Below the pieces are notes generated by a model. The model did not search any database. It saw only the letters and a list, made by a program, of their open reading frames with translations, and had not been told where the DNA came from. 6,978 nucleotides of DNA from a bacterium (GTDB lineage: Bacteria; Desulfobacterota; DSWW01). The DNA lies in the NCBI GenBank assembly GCA_030609865.1, contig JAUWSZ010000119.1, positions 1 to 6,978 of the forward strand. The letters run 5' to 3'. The position numbers and the translations under genes were made by a program. Of this stretch, positions 1 to 5,745 are shown piece by piece (position 1 is the first letter of the stretch; the number at the start of each line of letters is the position of its first letter).

Positions 1-2
1 CC

Positions 3-989
3 CCGATTCTGGCAGGAGGAGCGCCCGGGTCGATCGCCGAGGACTGGTTCGCCCCGTACGTGCAGTCCTTCGTGCAGGAGGAGACGAACAAGGCCATGGG
101 AATCGCCGGCGGGATCACGGCGGTGGGGGAGGTCGCGCCCAAGGCGGGCACCCTGAGCGAGGTGTATTGTGGGTTGTGGGAGTGCCGGACGCTCCTGGAG
201 GTGCTCGAACGGGTGGGCAGACCGGGGTTGCACCTGGGCCTGTTGTGTACGGTGAGCACCGTGGGTGGGACCATGGCCTGTGTGGGCCCCGGCCTGCGAG
301 GACCGCACAATACCCAGATTGGAATCCACATCGTTCCGGAACAGAAGCTCGACTGGACGCGCCTGTTGCTGGCGCAGTTCTGCGAAGAGAGGGGCATCAC
401 GCCCTGGACCAGCTGTATGTCCATGGTGGGCGCCCTCTGCCGGGATGGGGCGGAAGCGGCGATCGGTCTCGTTGCGAACTTGCTGGGACAGTTGAGCTAC
501 GGGCACGGGACCATGAGCAGCCTGTTCTCCACCCACCTTGACGGGAGGTGGGCGGACGCGGAGACGCAGTGGGCCTTCAGTGGGGCCGCTCGGGCATCGG
601 AGCGCAACATCCATGTGCCCATTGCCGGGGTGTGCGGCGGCATGGAGCAGGTGTGGAGGACCGAGGCGGCCATGTATCAGGCGGCTGCCATGGCCGTGTC
701 GAACACGGCGAGTGGATTCTGCTACGCCTGGATCGCGGGCCATTCAGGGCTGGAGACGCGCCTGGTGGGGGAAATCCTGAAAGCGGTTTCCGGCATGGAG
801 CGGGACAAGGCGAACGAACTCCTGAAGGCGATCCTGGAGGTGACCGAGCAGAAGGTCAGGGAGACATCCGGTCCGAGGGCATTCCCGGATGCGTACGACC
901 TGAAGACGGTCGAGCCGAAACCGGCGCTGGTGGCCGACTACGACCGAGTGAAAGAGAACCTCGCGAAGCTGGGTGTCCCCTTCTCCTAA
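3..989 (+). CDS. MtmB-family corrinoid methyltransferase homologue lacking pyrrolysine (partial, 5' end off window)
   Basis: The reading frame is open from the window edge to TAA at 987-989 and gives 328 residues, about the C-terminal 70% of a protein of MtmB size (458 aa). Similarity to monomethylamine:corrinoid methyltransferase MtmB, judged against the remembered Methanosarcina sequence, runs to the end. Matching blocks are GRPG at 216-227, HLDG, P-x-AG-x-C, NTASG, (S/T)G(L/M)E(T/A)R followed by GE, and a C-terminal Y-D-(L/V)-K-T-V-x-P. MtmB is a TIM-barrel enzyme that moves a methyl group from methylamine to a corrinoid protein, using pyrrolysine encoded by UAG. Here the pyrrolysine position is GGC (Gly, about 237-239), and residues aligned with Glu259, Gln333 and Tyr335 are Thr, Ile and Val. 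No in-frame TAG is present. About 14 residues are missing between HLDG and P-x-AG. Family membership is well supported. The substrate is unknown and probably not methylamine. GTG at 60 is not a believable start because homology continues upstream. The neighbouring flavoenzymes suggest a ring-type or steroid substrate (inference). Confidence 0.85.
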   Translation, partial: PILAGGAPGSIAEDWFAPYVQSFVQEETNKAMGIAGGITAVGEVAPKAGTLSEVYCGLWECRTLLEVLERVGRPGLHLGLLCTVSTVGGTMACVGPGLRGPHNTQIGIHIVPEQKLDWTRLLLAQFCEERGITPWTSCMSMVGALCRDGAEAAIGLVANLLGQLSYGHGTMSSLFSTHLDGRWADAETQWAFSGAARASERNIHVPIAGVCGGMEQVWRTEAAMYQAAAMAVSNTASGFCYAWIAGHSGLETRLVGEILKAVSGMERDKANELLKAILEVTEQKVRETSGPRAFPDAYDLKTVEPKPALVADYDRVKENLAKLGVPFS

Positions 990-996
990 TCTCTCC

Positions 997-1063
997 GTCA
1001 TTCCCGCGCACGCGGGAATCCCTTGAGTACTGAAGCTGTCATTCCCGCGAACGCAGGGAATCC
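997..1063. repeat. Two tandem ATTCCCGCG-type hairpin repeats
   Basis: Two copies of GTCATTCCCGCG(C/A)ACGC(A)GGGAATCC lie at 997-1022 and 1038-1063. The first holds a perfect 9-bp inverted repeat (1000-1008 with 1011-1019). The second has the same stem with one bulged A. This is a widespread intergenic repeat type in proteobacteria and relatives. The pair sits 7 bases after the methyltransferase stop. It could act as an RNA hairpin or weak terminator, but no T-tract follows. Confidence 0.85.
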
Positions 1064-1116
1064 AAAAGGGGCGGGGGGACAAACTTCGCGGAGTGACAGG
1101 CACTGTGGGTTGAATG

Positions 1117-1123
1117 AGAGGAG
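1117..1123 (+). promoter_or_regulatory. Ribosome binding site for the delta4-dehydrogenase-like gene
   Basis: A purine-rich AGAGGAG sits 8 bases before ATG at 1132. It favours that start over the ATG at 1114, which has no Shine-Dalgarno sequence upstream and itself overlaps this motif. Confidence 0.6.
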
Positions 1124-1131
1124 AAAGAGGA

Positions 1132-2805
1132 ATGACTCTCCCTACGGACCCGACGTGGTATTCCGACGTACAGGCCCCCATGGTGGTGGGTGATCCGGAG
1201 GCAGCCCAGTGGGATGAGGAAGTCGACGTTGCCATCGTCGGGTTTGGCGGTGCGGGCGCGTGCGCGGCGATCGAGGCAGCCGACAACGGAGCCCGGGTCA
1301 TGGTGGTCGACCGGTTCATGGGAGGAGGTGCGACGGTCGTGAGCGGGGGCGTGTTCTATGCGGGCGGCGGTACGTCCCATCAGCGAGAGGCAGGCGTGGA
1401 GGACACACCGGAGGAGATGTTCAACTACCTCTCGATGGAGACGAAGGGGTGTGTCGAAGAGAGCACGTTGAAGGAATTCTGCGACAAGAGCAATGAAACC
1501 CTGATGTGGCTGGAAGAGCAGCACGTTCCCTTTGAGGGAAGTCTGTGTCCGTATAAAACCTCGTATCCGACGAACAAGCATCGGTTGTACTACTCGGGGA
1601 ATGAAACGGTCGAGGCGTACAGCAAGAATGCCCGGCCTGCACCTCGTGGCCATGTTGCTAACGGCAAGAAGGGAATGAAGGCGGTTGCCGGGCCCGCTTT
1701 TTACGAGCCCTTGAAGGCGTCCGCACTGCGCAAGGGAGCCATCCCAAGACTGCAGGCCCGCGTCGAGCGCCTGGCCGTGGACAGCGAGGGTACGGTCGTG
1801 GGACTGGAGTGCCGGGAGATCCCTCGAGGTACGATCTGGTCGCGGTTGCACAGGTTCCTCGCCGCTGCCGACGCAATGGTCTACCGGTTCGTACCGGCCC
1901 TCGGGAGTCTGTTGCGTTCGGTGGTGGAAAGGATTGAGAAGAGGAAATCGAAACCGAGAAGGATTCGAGCCCGGCGTGGCGTCATTCTCTCTGCGGGTGG
2001 GTTCATCCTCAACAGCAGCATGGTGGAACATTACGCCCCGAACTACAAGGACGGGCTGCCACTCGGAACGGCCGGCGACGACGGCAGCGGTATTCGGCTC
2101 GGAGAGAGCGTGGGTGGGGTTGCGGACAGGATGGAGAGAGTGTCGGCCTGGCGTTTCATCAACCCGCCCCTGGCCTGGGCGATGGGGATCATCGTGAACA
2201 GCGAGGGCGAGCGCTACTGCGACGAAACGGTCTACGGATCGTTTCTCGGGGAGCGGATGTGCGAGGATCAAGGGGGCAGGGCGATTCTTATCATCAACCG
2301 AATCCTTTACAGGCAGGCCTTGAAGGAGATCATGCCCGGGAAGGTGATGCCCTTTCAGGTGATGGCGGCGGCAAGCAACATGTTCTTCAACGCCAAGAAG
2401 GGGAAGACGGTCGAGGACCTTGCCATGACCTGCAGCATGAGCCCTGAGAAGCTCAGAGCCACGATCGACGCCTACAATGAGGCCGCCGCAGGGAAGACCC
2501 GGGACCCCTTCGGGAAGCCGAAGAAATACACGGCCAGCCTGGAAGAAGCCCCCTACTACGCCATGGACGTATCGGCGGACAGCAAGGTGTTTCCGTGTCC
2601 GATGATTACGTTTGGCGGCCTGGTGGTGGACGAGAAGACCGGCCTGGTGAAACGGGCTGACGGTTCAACGATCCGAGGGTTGTACGCTGCAGGTCGAACG
2701 GCGGTCGGCATTGACTCCAATTTCTACGTAAGCGGGCTGTCGATCGCTGACTGTGTGTTCTCCGGCCGTCGAGCCGGCCGCCATGCGGCGTCCGTCTCGG
2801 GATGA
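1132..2805 (+). CDS. FAD-dependent 3-ketosteroid delta4-(5alpha)-dehydrogenase-like oxidoreductase
   Basis: This 557-aa protein belongs to the FAD-binding fumarate reductase/3-ketosteroid dehydrogenase superfamily. It starts with a short leader, then a Rossmann beta-alpha-beta with GFGGAG at residues 37-42 and the ribose-binding acid Asp60. A Gly-rich G-G-G-A-T-V-V-S-G-G follows, and a second FAD segment (GVILSAGG) lies near residue 285. The C-terminus has GLYAAGR and then Tyr532-x-Ser534-Gly. Delta4-(5alpha)-KSTD of Rhodococcus jostii uses Tyr319, Tyr466 and Ser468; the apparent counterparts here are Tyr368 (in ETVYG), Tyr532 and Ser534. Such enzymes oxidise 5alpha-3-ketosteroids to 4-ene-3-ones. 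An extra basic, partly hydrophobic segment at about 230-282 may help membrane association. The start at 1132 is chosen on its Shine-Dalgarno sequence. No signal peptide is seen, so it is probably cytoplasmic. The superfamily is certain and the subfamily likely; steroid as the substrate is inferred. A KstD-like gene lies 147 bases downstream on the same strand. Confidence 0.85.
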   Translation: MTLPTDPTWYSDVQAPMVVGDPEAAQWDEEVDVAIVGFGGAGACAAIEAADNGARVMVVDRFMGGGATVVSGGVFYAGGGTSHQREAGVEDTPEEMFNYLSMETKGCVEESTLKEFCDKSNETLMWLEEQHVPFEGSLCPYKTSYPTNKHRLYYSGNETVEAYSKNARPAPRGHVANGKKGMKAVAGPAFYEPLKASALRKGAIPRLQARVERLAVDSEGTVVGLECREIPRGTIWSRLHRFLAAADAMVYRFVPALGSLLRSVVERIEKRKSKPRRIRARRGVILSAGGFILNSSMVEHYAPNYKDGLPLGTAGDDGSGIRLGESVGGVADRMERVSAWRFINPPLAWAMGIIVNSEGERYCDETVYGSFLGERMCEDQGGRAILIINRILYRQALKEIMPGKVMPFQVMAAASNMFFNAKKGKTVEDLAMTCSMSPEKLRATIDAYNEAAAGKTRDPFGKPKKYTASLEEAPYYAMDVSADSKVFPCPMITFGGLVVDEKTGLVKRADGSTIRGLYAAGRTAVGIDSNFYVSGLSIADCVFSGRRAGRHAASVSG

Positions 2806-2821
2806 GTGCAAGGTTTCTATT

Positions 2822-2856
2822 CCCTCTCCCTTGAGGGAGAGGGTTAGGGTGAGGGT
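2822..2856. repeat. CCCTCTCCC/GGGAGAGGG intergenic repeat
   Basis: A perfect 9-bp stem (2822-2830 with 2835-2843) closes a TTGA loop and is followed by TTAGGGTGAGGG. This is a very common intergenic repeat in many proteobacterial genomes. It begins 16 bases after the stop of the delta4-dehydrogenase-like gene. There is no T-tract, so a terminator role is doubtful. Confidence 0.75.
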
Positions 2857-2858
2857 GT

Positions 2859-2913
2859 CACAGAAGCTTCCCTGATTCCCCGCCTTCGCGGGGACAGGCT
2901 CTGACCTTCTGTG
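2859..2913. repeat. Long hairpin with CCCCGC/GCGGGG core
   Basis: The inner stem CCCCGC (2878-2883) pairs with GCGGGG (2888-2893) around CTTC. CTG/CAG and an outer 8-bp stem, CACAGAAG (2859-2866) with CTTCTGTG (2906-2913), extend the fold over 55 bases. The core is the same repeat type as at 997-1063 and 6597-6614. It lies just upstream of the KstD-like gene and could be a processing or attenuation structure, or simply a mobile repeat. Confidence 0.65.
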
Positions 2914-2938
2914 TCCGGTGAAACCTGATGTCTTTCGC

Positions 2939-2943
2939 GGAGG
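2939..2943 (+). promoter_or_regulatory. Ribosome binding site for the kstD-like gene
   Basis: GGAGG ends 9 bases before ATG at 2953. The in-frame TTG at 2944 abuts this motif and is too close to be used, so 2953 is the start. Confidence 0.7.
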
Positions 2944-2952
2944 TTGTTACAA

Positions 2953-4662
2953 ATGAGCGCTAACAAAGCGGCAACGAATTGGGACTACACGGTGGATATT
3001 CTGGTCGTGGGATCGGGTGGTGGCGCCATGGCCGCCGCTGTGTGCGCGCACGATCGGGGCGCCTCAACGATGTTGATCGAGAAGGACGAGTATTACGGCG
3101 GCTCGACCGCGATGAGTGGCGGCGCCCTGTGGATCCCGAACAACCATTTGATGGAGGAGGTGGGGGTGAAGGATACCCCGGAGGAATCGCTTGAGTATCT
3201 CAGGCAGATAACGAAGGGGGATGTGCCGGAAGACCGACTGGAGGCCTACGTGAAATACGCACCGGAGATGGTCGCGTACTTCTGCGAGAATTCGAGGCTC
3301 GAGTTCCAGGCCTTGCCCGAGTATGCAGACTACTACCCCGAGGTTTCCGGCGGCAAGCCGGGCGCCCGTACGATCGAGCCCATCAACTTCGACGCCCGAC
3401 TCCTTGGCGAGGAGTTCCTTCGGATGCGAGAGCCGGCCCTCCAGACGCTGATCATGAAGCGCATGGCCATGACCGCGAAACAGGGACACATGCTGCTTTG
3501 CCGCTCGCCCGGGTGGGGGAAGCTCACGTTCAATCTGATGGCAGGCTACTGGATCGACATCGGGGGACGGTTGAAGTCAAAGCGTGATCGAAACCTGGCC
3601 CTCGGCAACGCGCTGACTGGAATGCTGCGGCTCTCACTGATGGAGCGCGATGTGTCGCTCTGGCTGAAGACGAGTGCACGGGAACTCATCGTGGAGGAGG
3701 GGAGGGTGGTCGGCGTCCTGGCGGAGCGGAAGGGTGAAACGGTTCGTATTCGAGGGGAAAAGGGCGTGATCCTGGGTGCGGGTGGTTTCGAGAGCAGCGA
3801 CGAGATGCGCAAGAAATACCTGCCCAACCCGACGCAGGCGGAGTGGACGTGCGGCAGCCCGTGCAACACAGGAGACGGGATCCGCATGGGCATGGAAGTG
3901 GGTGCCGCCCTCGAGTTGATGGACGATGCCTGGTGGGGGCCTACCACGGTCGTGCCGGGCGAGGACCAGGCGCGGATGCTCGTCGTGGAGAAGAGCCTGC
4001 CGGGGTGCGTGTTCGTCAACGTGCGCGGAGAAAGGTTCGTCGACGAAGCGGCGCCCTACATCGACATCGTGAATGCAATGTACCAGGCTCACAAGCCGGA
4101 CGCGTCTTGCGTCCCTGCCTACATGGTCTTCGATGCGACCTATCGTAAGAAATACCCATGCGGGCCGTTCCTGCAGAGCTCACAACAGCCTGACTGGAGA
4201 CTGCCGAAAGAGTTGAAGCAGGGGTACTTGATGAAGGCCGAGACCCTAATCGGTCTCGCGGAGCAGATGGGGATCGACGCGGAAGGGCTCGAGGCAACGG
4301 TCCGGAAGACGAACGAGTATGCGCGGACCGGAAAGGACCTGGATTTCAACAAGGGAGACAGCCTCTACGATCGCTACTACGGGGACGCGAACGTCAAGCC
4401 CAACCCGTGCCTGGCGCCGATTGAAACGCCTCCGTTCTACGGGCTCGAGATTCAGGCCGGGGACCTGGGTACGAAGGGGGGGCTCAAGACCGACGCCCGT
4501 GCGAGGGTGCTGAACGAGGCAGGCCAAGTGATTCCGGGGCTTTACGCCATCGGGAACTGCTCCGCTTCGGTCATGGGGCGAACCTACCCGGGAGCCGGGT
4601 CCACGATCGGGCCGGCCATGACCTTCGGCTACATCGCCGTCCTCGACGCAATTCCCGCTTGA
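2953..4662 (+). CDS. kstD: 3-ketosteroid delta1-dehydrogenase-like flavoprotein
   Basis: A 569-aa FAD enzyme with GSGGGA at residues 20-25, Glu43 at the end of beta2, Y-Y-G-G-S-T-A-M-S-G-G after it, and a second nucleotide segment GVILGAGGF. The C-terminal signature MGRTYPGAGSTIGPAMTFGY is the hallmark of 3-ketosteroid delta1-dehydrogenases. Tyr545 and Gly549 match Tyr487/Gly491 of Rhodococcus KstD1, which bind the C3 carbonyl. A Tyr cluster at 124-128 with IEP downstream corresponds to the Tyr119 region, and Tyr369 in APYID is a candidate for catalytic Tyr318. KstD removes 1alpha and 2beta hydrogens from 3-ketosteroids to give 1-enes or 1,4-dienes and passes electrons to FAD. The length is near that of the mycobacterial enzymes (about 560 aa). 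No signal peptide is seen. The substrate may be another cyclic ketone. It is the second flavoenzyme in this run, which makes stepwise ring-A desaturation plausible. Confidence 0.88.
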   Translation: MSANKAATNWDYTVDILVVGSGGGAMAAAVCAHDRGASTMLIEKDEYYGGSTAMSGGALWIPNNHLMEEVGVKDTPEESLEYLRQITKGDVPEDRLEAYVKYAPEMVAYFCENSRLEFQALPEYADYYPEVSGGKPGARTIEPINFDARLLGEEFLRMREPALQTLIMKRMAMTAKQGHMLLCRSPGWGKLTFNLMAGYWIDIGGRLKSKRDRNLALGNALTGMLRLSLMERDVSLWLKTSARELIVEEGRVVGVLAERKGETVRIRGEKGVILGAGGFESSDEMRKKYLPNPTQAEWTCGSPCNTGDGIRMGMEVGAALELMDDAWWGPTTVVPGEDQARMLVVEKSLPGCVFVNVRGERFVDEAAPYIDIVNAMYQAHKPDASCVPAYMVFDATYRKKYPCGPFLQSSQQPDWRLPKELKQGYLMKAETLIGLAEQMGIDAEGLEATVRKTNEYARTGKDLDFNKGDSLYDRYYGDANVKPNPCLAPIETPPFYGLEIQAGDLGTKGGLKTDARARVLNEAGQVIPGLYAIGNCSASVMGRTYPGAGSTIGPAMTFGYIAVLDAIPA

Positions 4663-4974
4663 GCCACTTCCGACCTACGCAAACAGAGAACATCCGGGCA
4701 CACTGCTTAGCGGTATCAAAACTGCGATGGTGCCCCCGTGGAGCACTGCATAGGCGAAGGAGTTGGGCATTGTTGCAGCAAGTCCTCATGAGGGAACTTG
4801 GCTGACGAATTGGTGCGCATAGTAGGGATTGTGGTTCCTCATCCCGGCTGAAAACGACGTATAGTTGCTCATAGTGTGGAGCCGATAACTAACCGCATTT
4901 TTTGCACATATCTTCATGCCGATTTATTGGGTGGGAAATGGTCCCAATTTCCGCTCAAACGAAGGAGGTGTCCC
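4663..4974. other. Non-coding spacer between the kstD-like gene and the integrase stub
   Basis: No convincing gene is seen in any frame across 312 bases. Present are a GGGCAC/GTGCCC inverted repeat (4696-4701 with 4730-4735), a 22-base near-palindrome CAAGTCCTC...GAGGGAACTTG (4779-4800, core CCTCATGAGG), and small alternative hairpins just before the integrase start (TGGGA/TCCCA at 4932-4946 and GGAAAT/ATTTCC at 4934-4952). The part after about 4800 reads as the leader of the recombinase stub. No clear promoter hexamers could be fixed. Confidence 0.5.
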
Positions 4975-5037
4975 ATGAAGATCAGAGAAGCCGTAGACCG
5001 CTGCCTGTCAAGCCGTGGGGTCAGATCGTCATTCTGA
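4975..5037 (+). pseudogene. 5' stub of a tyrosine recombinase/phage integrase-like gene
   Basis: An excellent Shine-Dalgarno AAGGAGGTG (4962-4970) lies 4 bases before ATG at 4975. The frame reads MKIREAVDRCLSS and then runs through repeat sequence to TGA at 5035-5037. The first dozen residues resemble the opening of the N-terminal SAM-like (core-binding) domain of many site-specific tyrosine recombinases. No catalytic domain follows anywhere in the window. The similarity breaks at about 5009, exactly where the GGGGTCA-type repeat begins, so the gene seems cut by repeat insertion or a rearrangement. The identification rests on few residues. It could instead be the start of another short gene, but the strong initiation region argues for a once-functional reading frame. 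Confidence 0.5.
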
Positions 5038-5051
5038 ATCTTGCGGCGGGC
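5009..5051 (+). repeat. GGGGTCA-type direct repeat, left copy
   Basis: The 27 bases at 5009-5035 match 5746-5772 with one mismatch (A5025 versus G5762), and weaker similarity continues to 5051 (37 of 43 by eye). The core AAGCCGTGGGGTCAG resembles GGGGTCAGGTC repeats found near REP-associated transposases in several lineages (from memory). This copy lacks the right-hand hairpin arm seen in the other copy. Confidence 0.8.
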
Positions 5052-5093
5052 GCGGCATCGAACGCCTCGTGCAGGAGGCGTGTCGTGTCGGTA

Positions 5094-5456
5094 TCACCCT
5101 GGAAAGGGAACAATCTTCGAGCGAAGAATGCGACGGTCTCGAGTCACGAGGGGAACGCGGTGAACGACACTCGTTGCGGCAATGAGCTCGTTCGCCGGGT
5201 CGCCAGTGAAGTCCAGCTGAGTCGAAATGCGCGTGATCTCGAGATCCAGCGGCCACACGTGTATGCTGGACAATGCGGTGGTCACCTCGGGATCGTCAAG
5301 ATCCAGCGTTACCCTTCCGAGTTGGACGAGCTTTGCGAGCTCCCAGAGAACGATAGAGGCAATACTCCACGAGTCGTTCGCGAGCAGTTTTCGCTCGCCA
5401 GGCTTGATGTCGCCGCGGAGCGCATGAACGAGAACGTGCGTGTCAAGATTGAGCAT
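5094..5456 (-). CDS. vapC: PIN-domain toxin, VapC-like
   Basis: A 120-aa PIN-domain protein, the usual size for a VapC toxin. These are metal-dependent endoribonucleases that cut tRNA or rRNA sites when the antitoxin is lost. The N-terminal LNLDTH supplies Asp5, WELAKL gives Glu39, DPANELIAAT is the third acidic segment, and TRDRRI gives Asp107. In this segment relatives usually read DPAD; here Asn89 replaces the second Asp, although Asp86 remains, so activity may be weakened. The start is the ATG at 5456 (MLNLDTH). It lies inside the antitoxin gene with a 14-base overlap, indicating translational coupling. A longer reading frame from 5492 is unlikely because it adds residues outside the PIN fold. 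The pair lies between two direct repeats. Family assignment is firm; target RNA is unknown. Confidence 0.85.
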   Translation of the reverse strand: MLNLDTHVLVHALRGDIKPGERKLLANDSWSIASIVLWELAKLVQLGRVTLDLDDPEVTTALSSIHVWPLDLEITRISTQLDFTGDPANELIAATSVVHRVPLVTRDRRILRSKIVPFPG

Positions 5457-5667
5457 CAGCGTCCCACGCGATCCCTGTGGAGAGAATGTCACCCTCGATC
5501 TCTATCTTGTTCCGAAGGGACCCAATGAGGTTCGCGGGTGGTTGGGGGTATGGGATGACGCGCGCGACCGGCTTCCCGTGTTTCGTGATGATCAGCCCAT
5601 CCGGTGTGAGCTTGTCGAGCAATGCGAGGCACTGTTCCTTGAACTTCGCGGCACCAATTGTCTTCAC
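5443..5667 (-). CDS. vapB: Phd/YefM-family antitoxin, partner of the PIN toxin
   Basis: This 74-aa protein starts with GTG at 5667 and is preceded by a strong AGGAGGT ribosome binding site at 5-base spacing. The N-terminal half (MKTIGAAKFKEQCLALLDKL, then ITKHGKPVARVIPY) is the Phd/YefM DNA-binding fold, which dimerises and represses its own promoter. The C-terminal tail GDILSTGIAWDA is typical of antitoxin tails that thread into the PIN toxin. The gene is upstream of, and overlaps by 14 bases, the toxin gene, the normal antitoxin-first order. Regulation is probably conditional cooperativity by the complex (family knowledge), acting on the AT-rich promoter just upstream. Confidence 0.85.
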   Translation of the reverse strand: MKTIGAAKFKEQCLALLDKLTPDGLIITKHGKPVARVIPYPQPPANLIGSLRNKIEIEGDILSTGIAWDADAQS

Positions 5668-5672
5668 CGTTG

Positions 5673-5679
5673 ACCTCCT
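5673..5679 (-). promoter_or_regulatory. Ribosome binding site of the antitoxin gene
   Basis: AGGAGGT on the minus strand sits 5 bases before GTG at 5667. It decides this non-ATG start. Confidence 0.75.
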
Positions 5680-5704
5680 GTGGACGACAATTGTGACCAG
5701 TCAT

Positions 5705-5733
5705 ATAATATAGTCACATTTTCTGCGTCTCAA
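5705..5733 (-). promoter_or_regulatory. Putative sigma70 promoter of the toxin-antitoxin operon
   Basis: On the minus strand TTGAGA (5728-5733) and TATTAT (5705-5710) are separated by 17 bases. They lie about 40 bases before the antitoxin start, in the most AT-rich patch of the region. The GTGAC...GTCAC-like halves around TATATTATAT are a plausible operator for the Phd-type antitoxin. The -10/-35 calls are by eye. Confidence 0.5.
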
Positions 5734-5745
5734 GTCCCAATGTGG

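Noticed and set aside
237..239. Possible pyrrolysine read-through codon
   Set aside because: The aligned codon is GGC and no in-frame TAG exists in 3-986.
60..989. GTG at 60 as the start of the methyltransferase-like gene
   Set aside because: The frame is open to the window edge and MtmB-like residues (GGAPGS, EDWF) are encoded before it, so the gene is cut by the window.
997..1063. CRISPR array
   Set aside because: Only two copies, each palindromic over its full length, with a 15-base gap; this is a dispersed hairpin repeat.
1039..2271. 410-codon open frame on the minus strand across the first flavoenzyme
   Set aside because: It is antisense to a clear FAD enzyme, shows no recognisable motif or ribosome binding site, and is expected in GC-rich coding DNA.
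2822..2843. Rho-independent terminator after the first flavoenzyme gene
   Set aside because: The stem is strong but is followed by TTAGGGTGAGGG with no T-tract, and the sequence matches a common intergenic repeat.
4696..4870. Transposase or other protein remnant in the spacer after the kstD-like gene
   Set aside because: Short stretches in some frames look protein-like, but none extends beyond a few dozen residues or shows a motif I can name.
4902..5528. 208-codon plus-strand frame across the toxin-antitoxin genes
   Set aside because: It runs antisense to well-supported antitoxin and toxin genes and through the repeat, and its sequence is low in family signals. The real plus-strand gene start here is the short frame at 4975.
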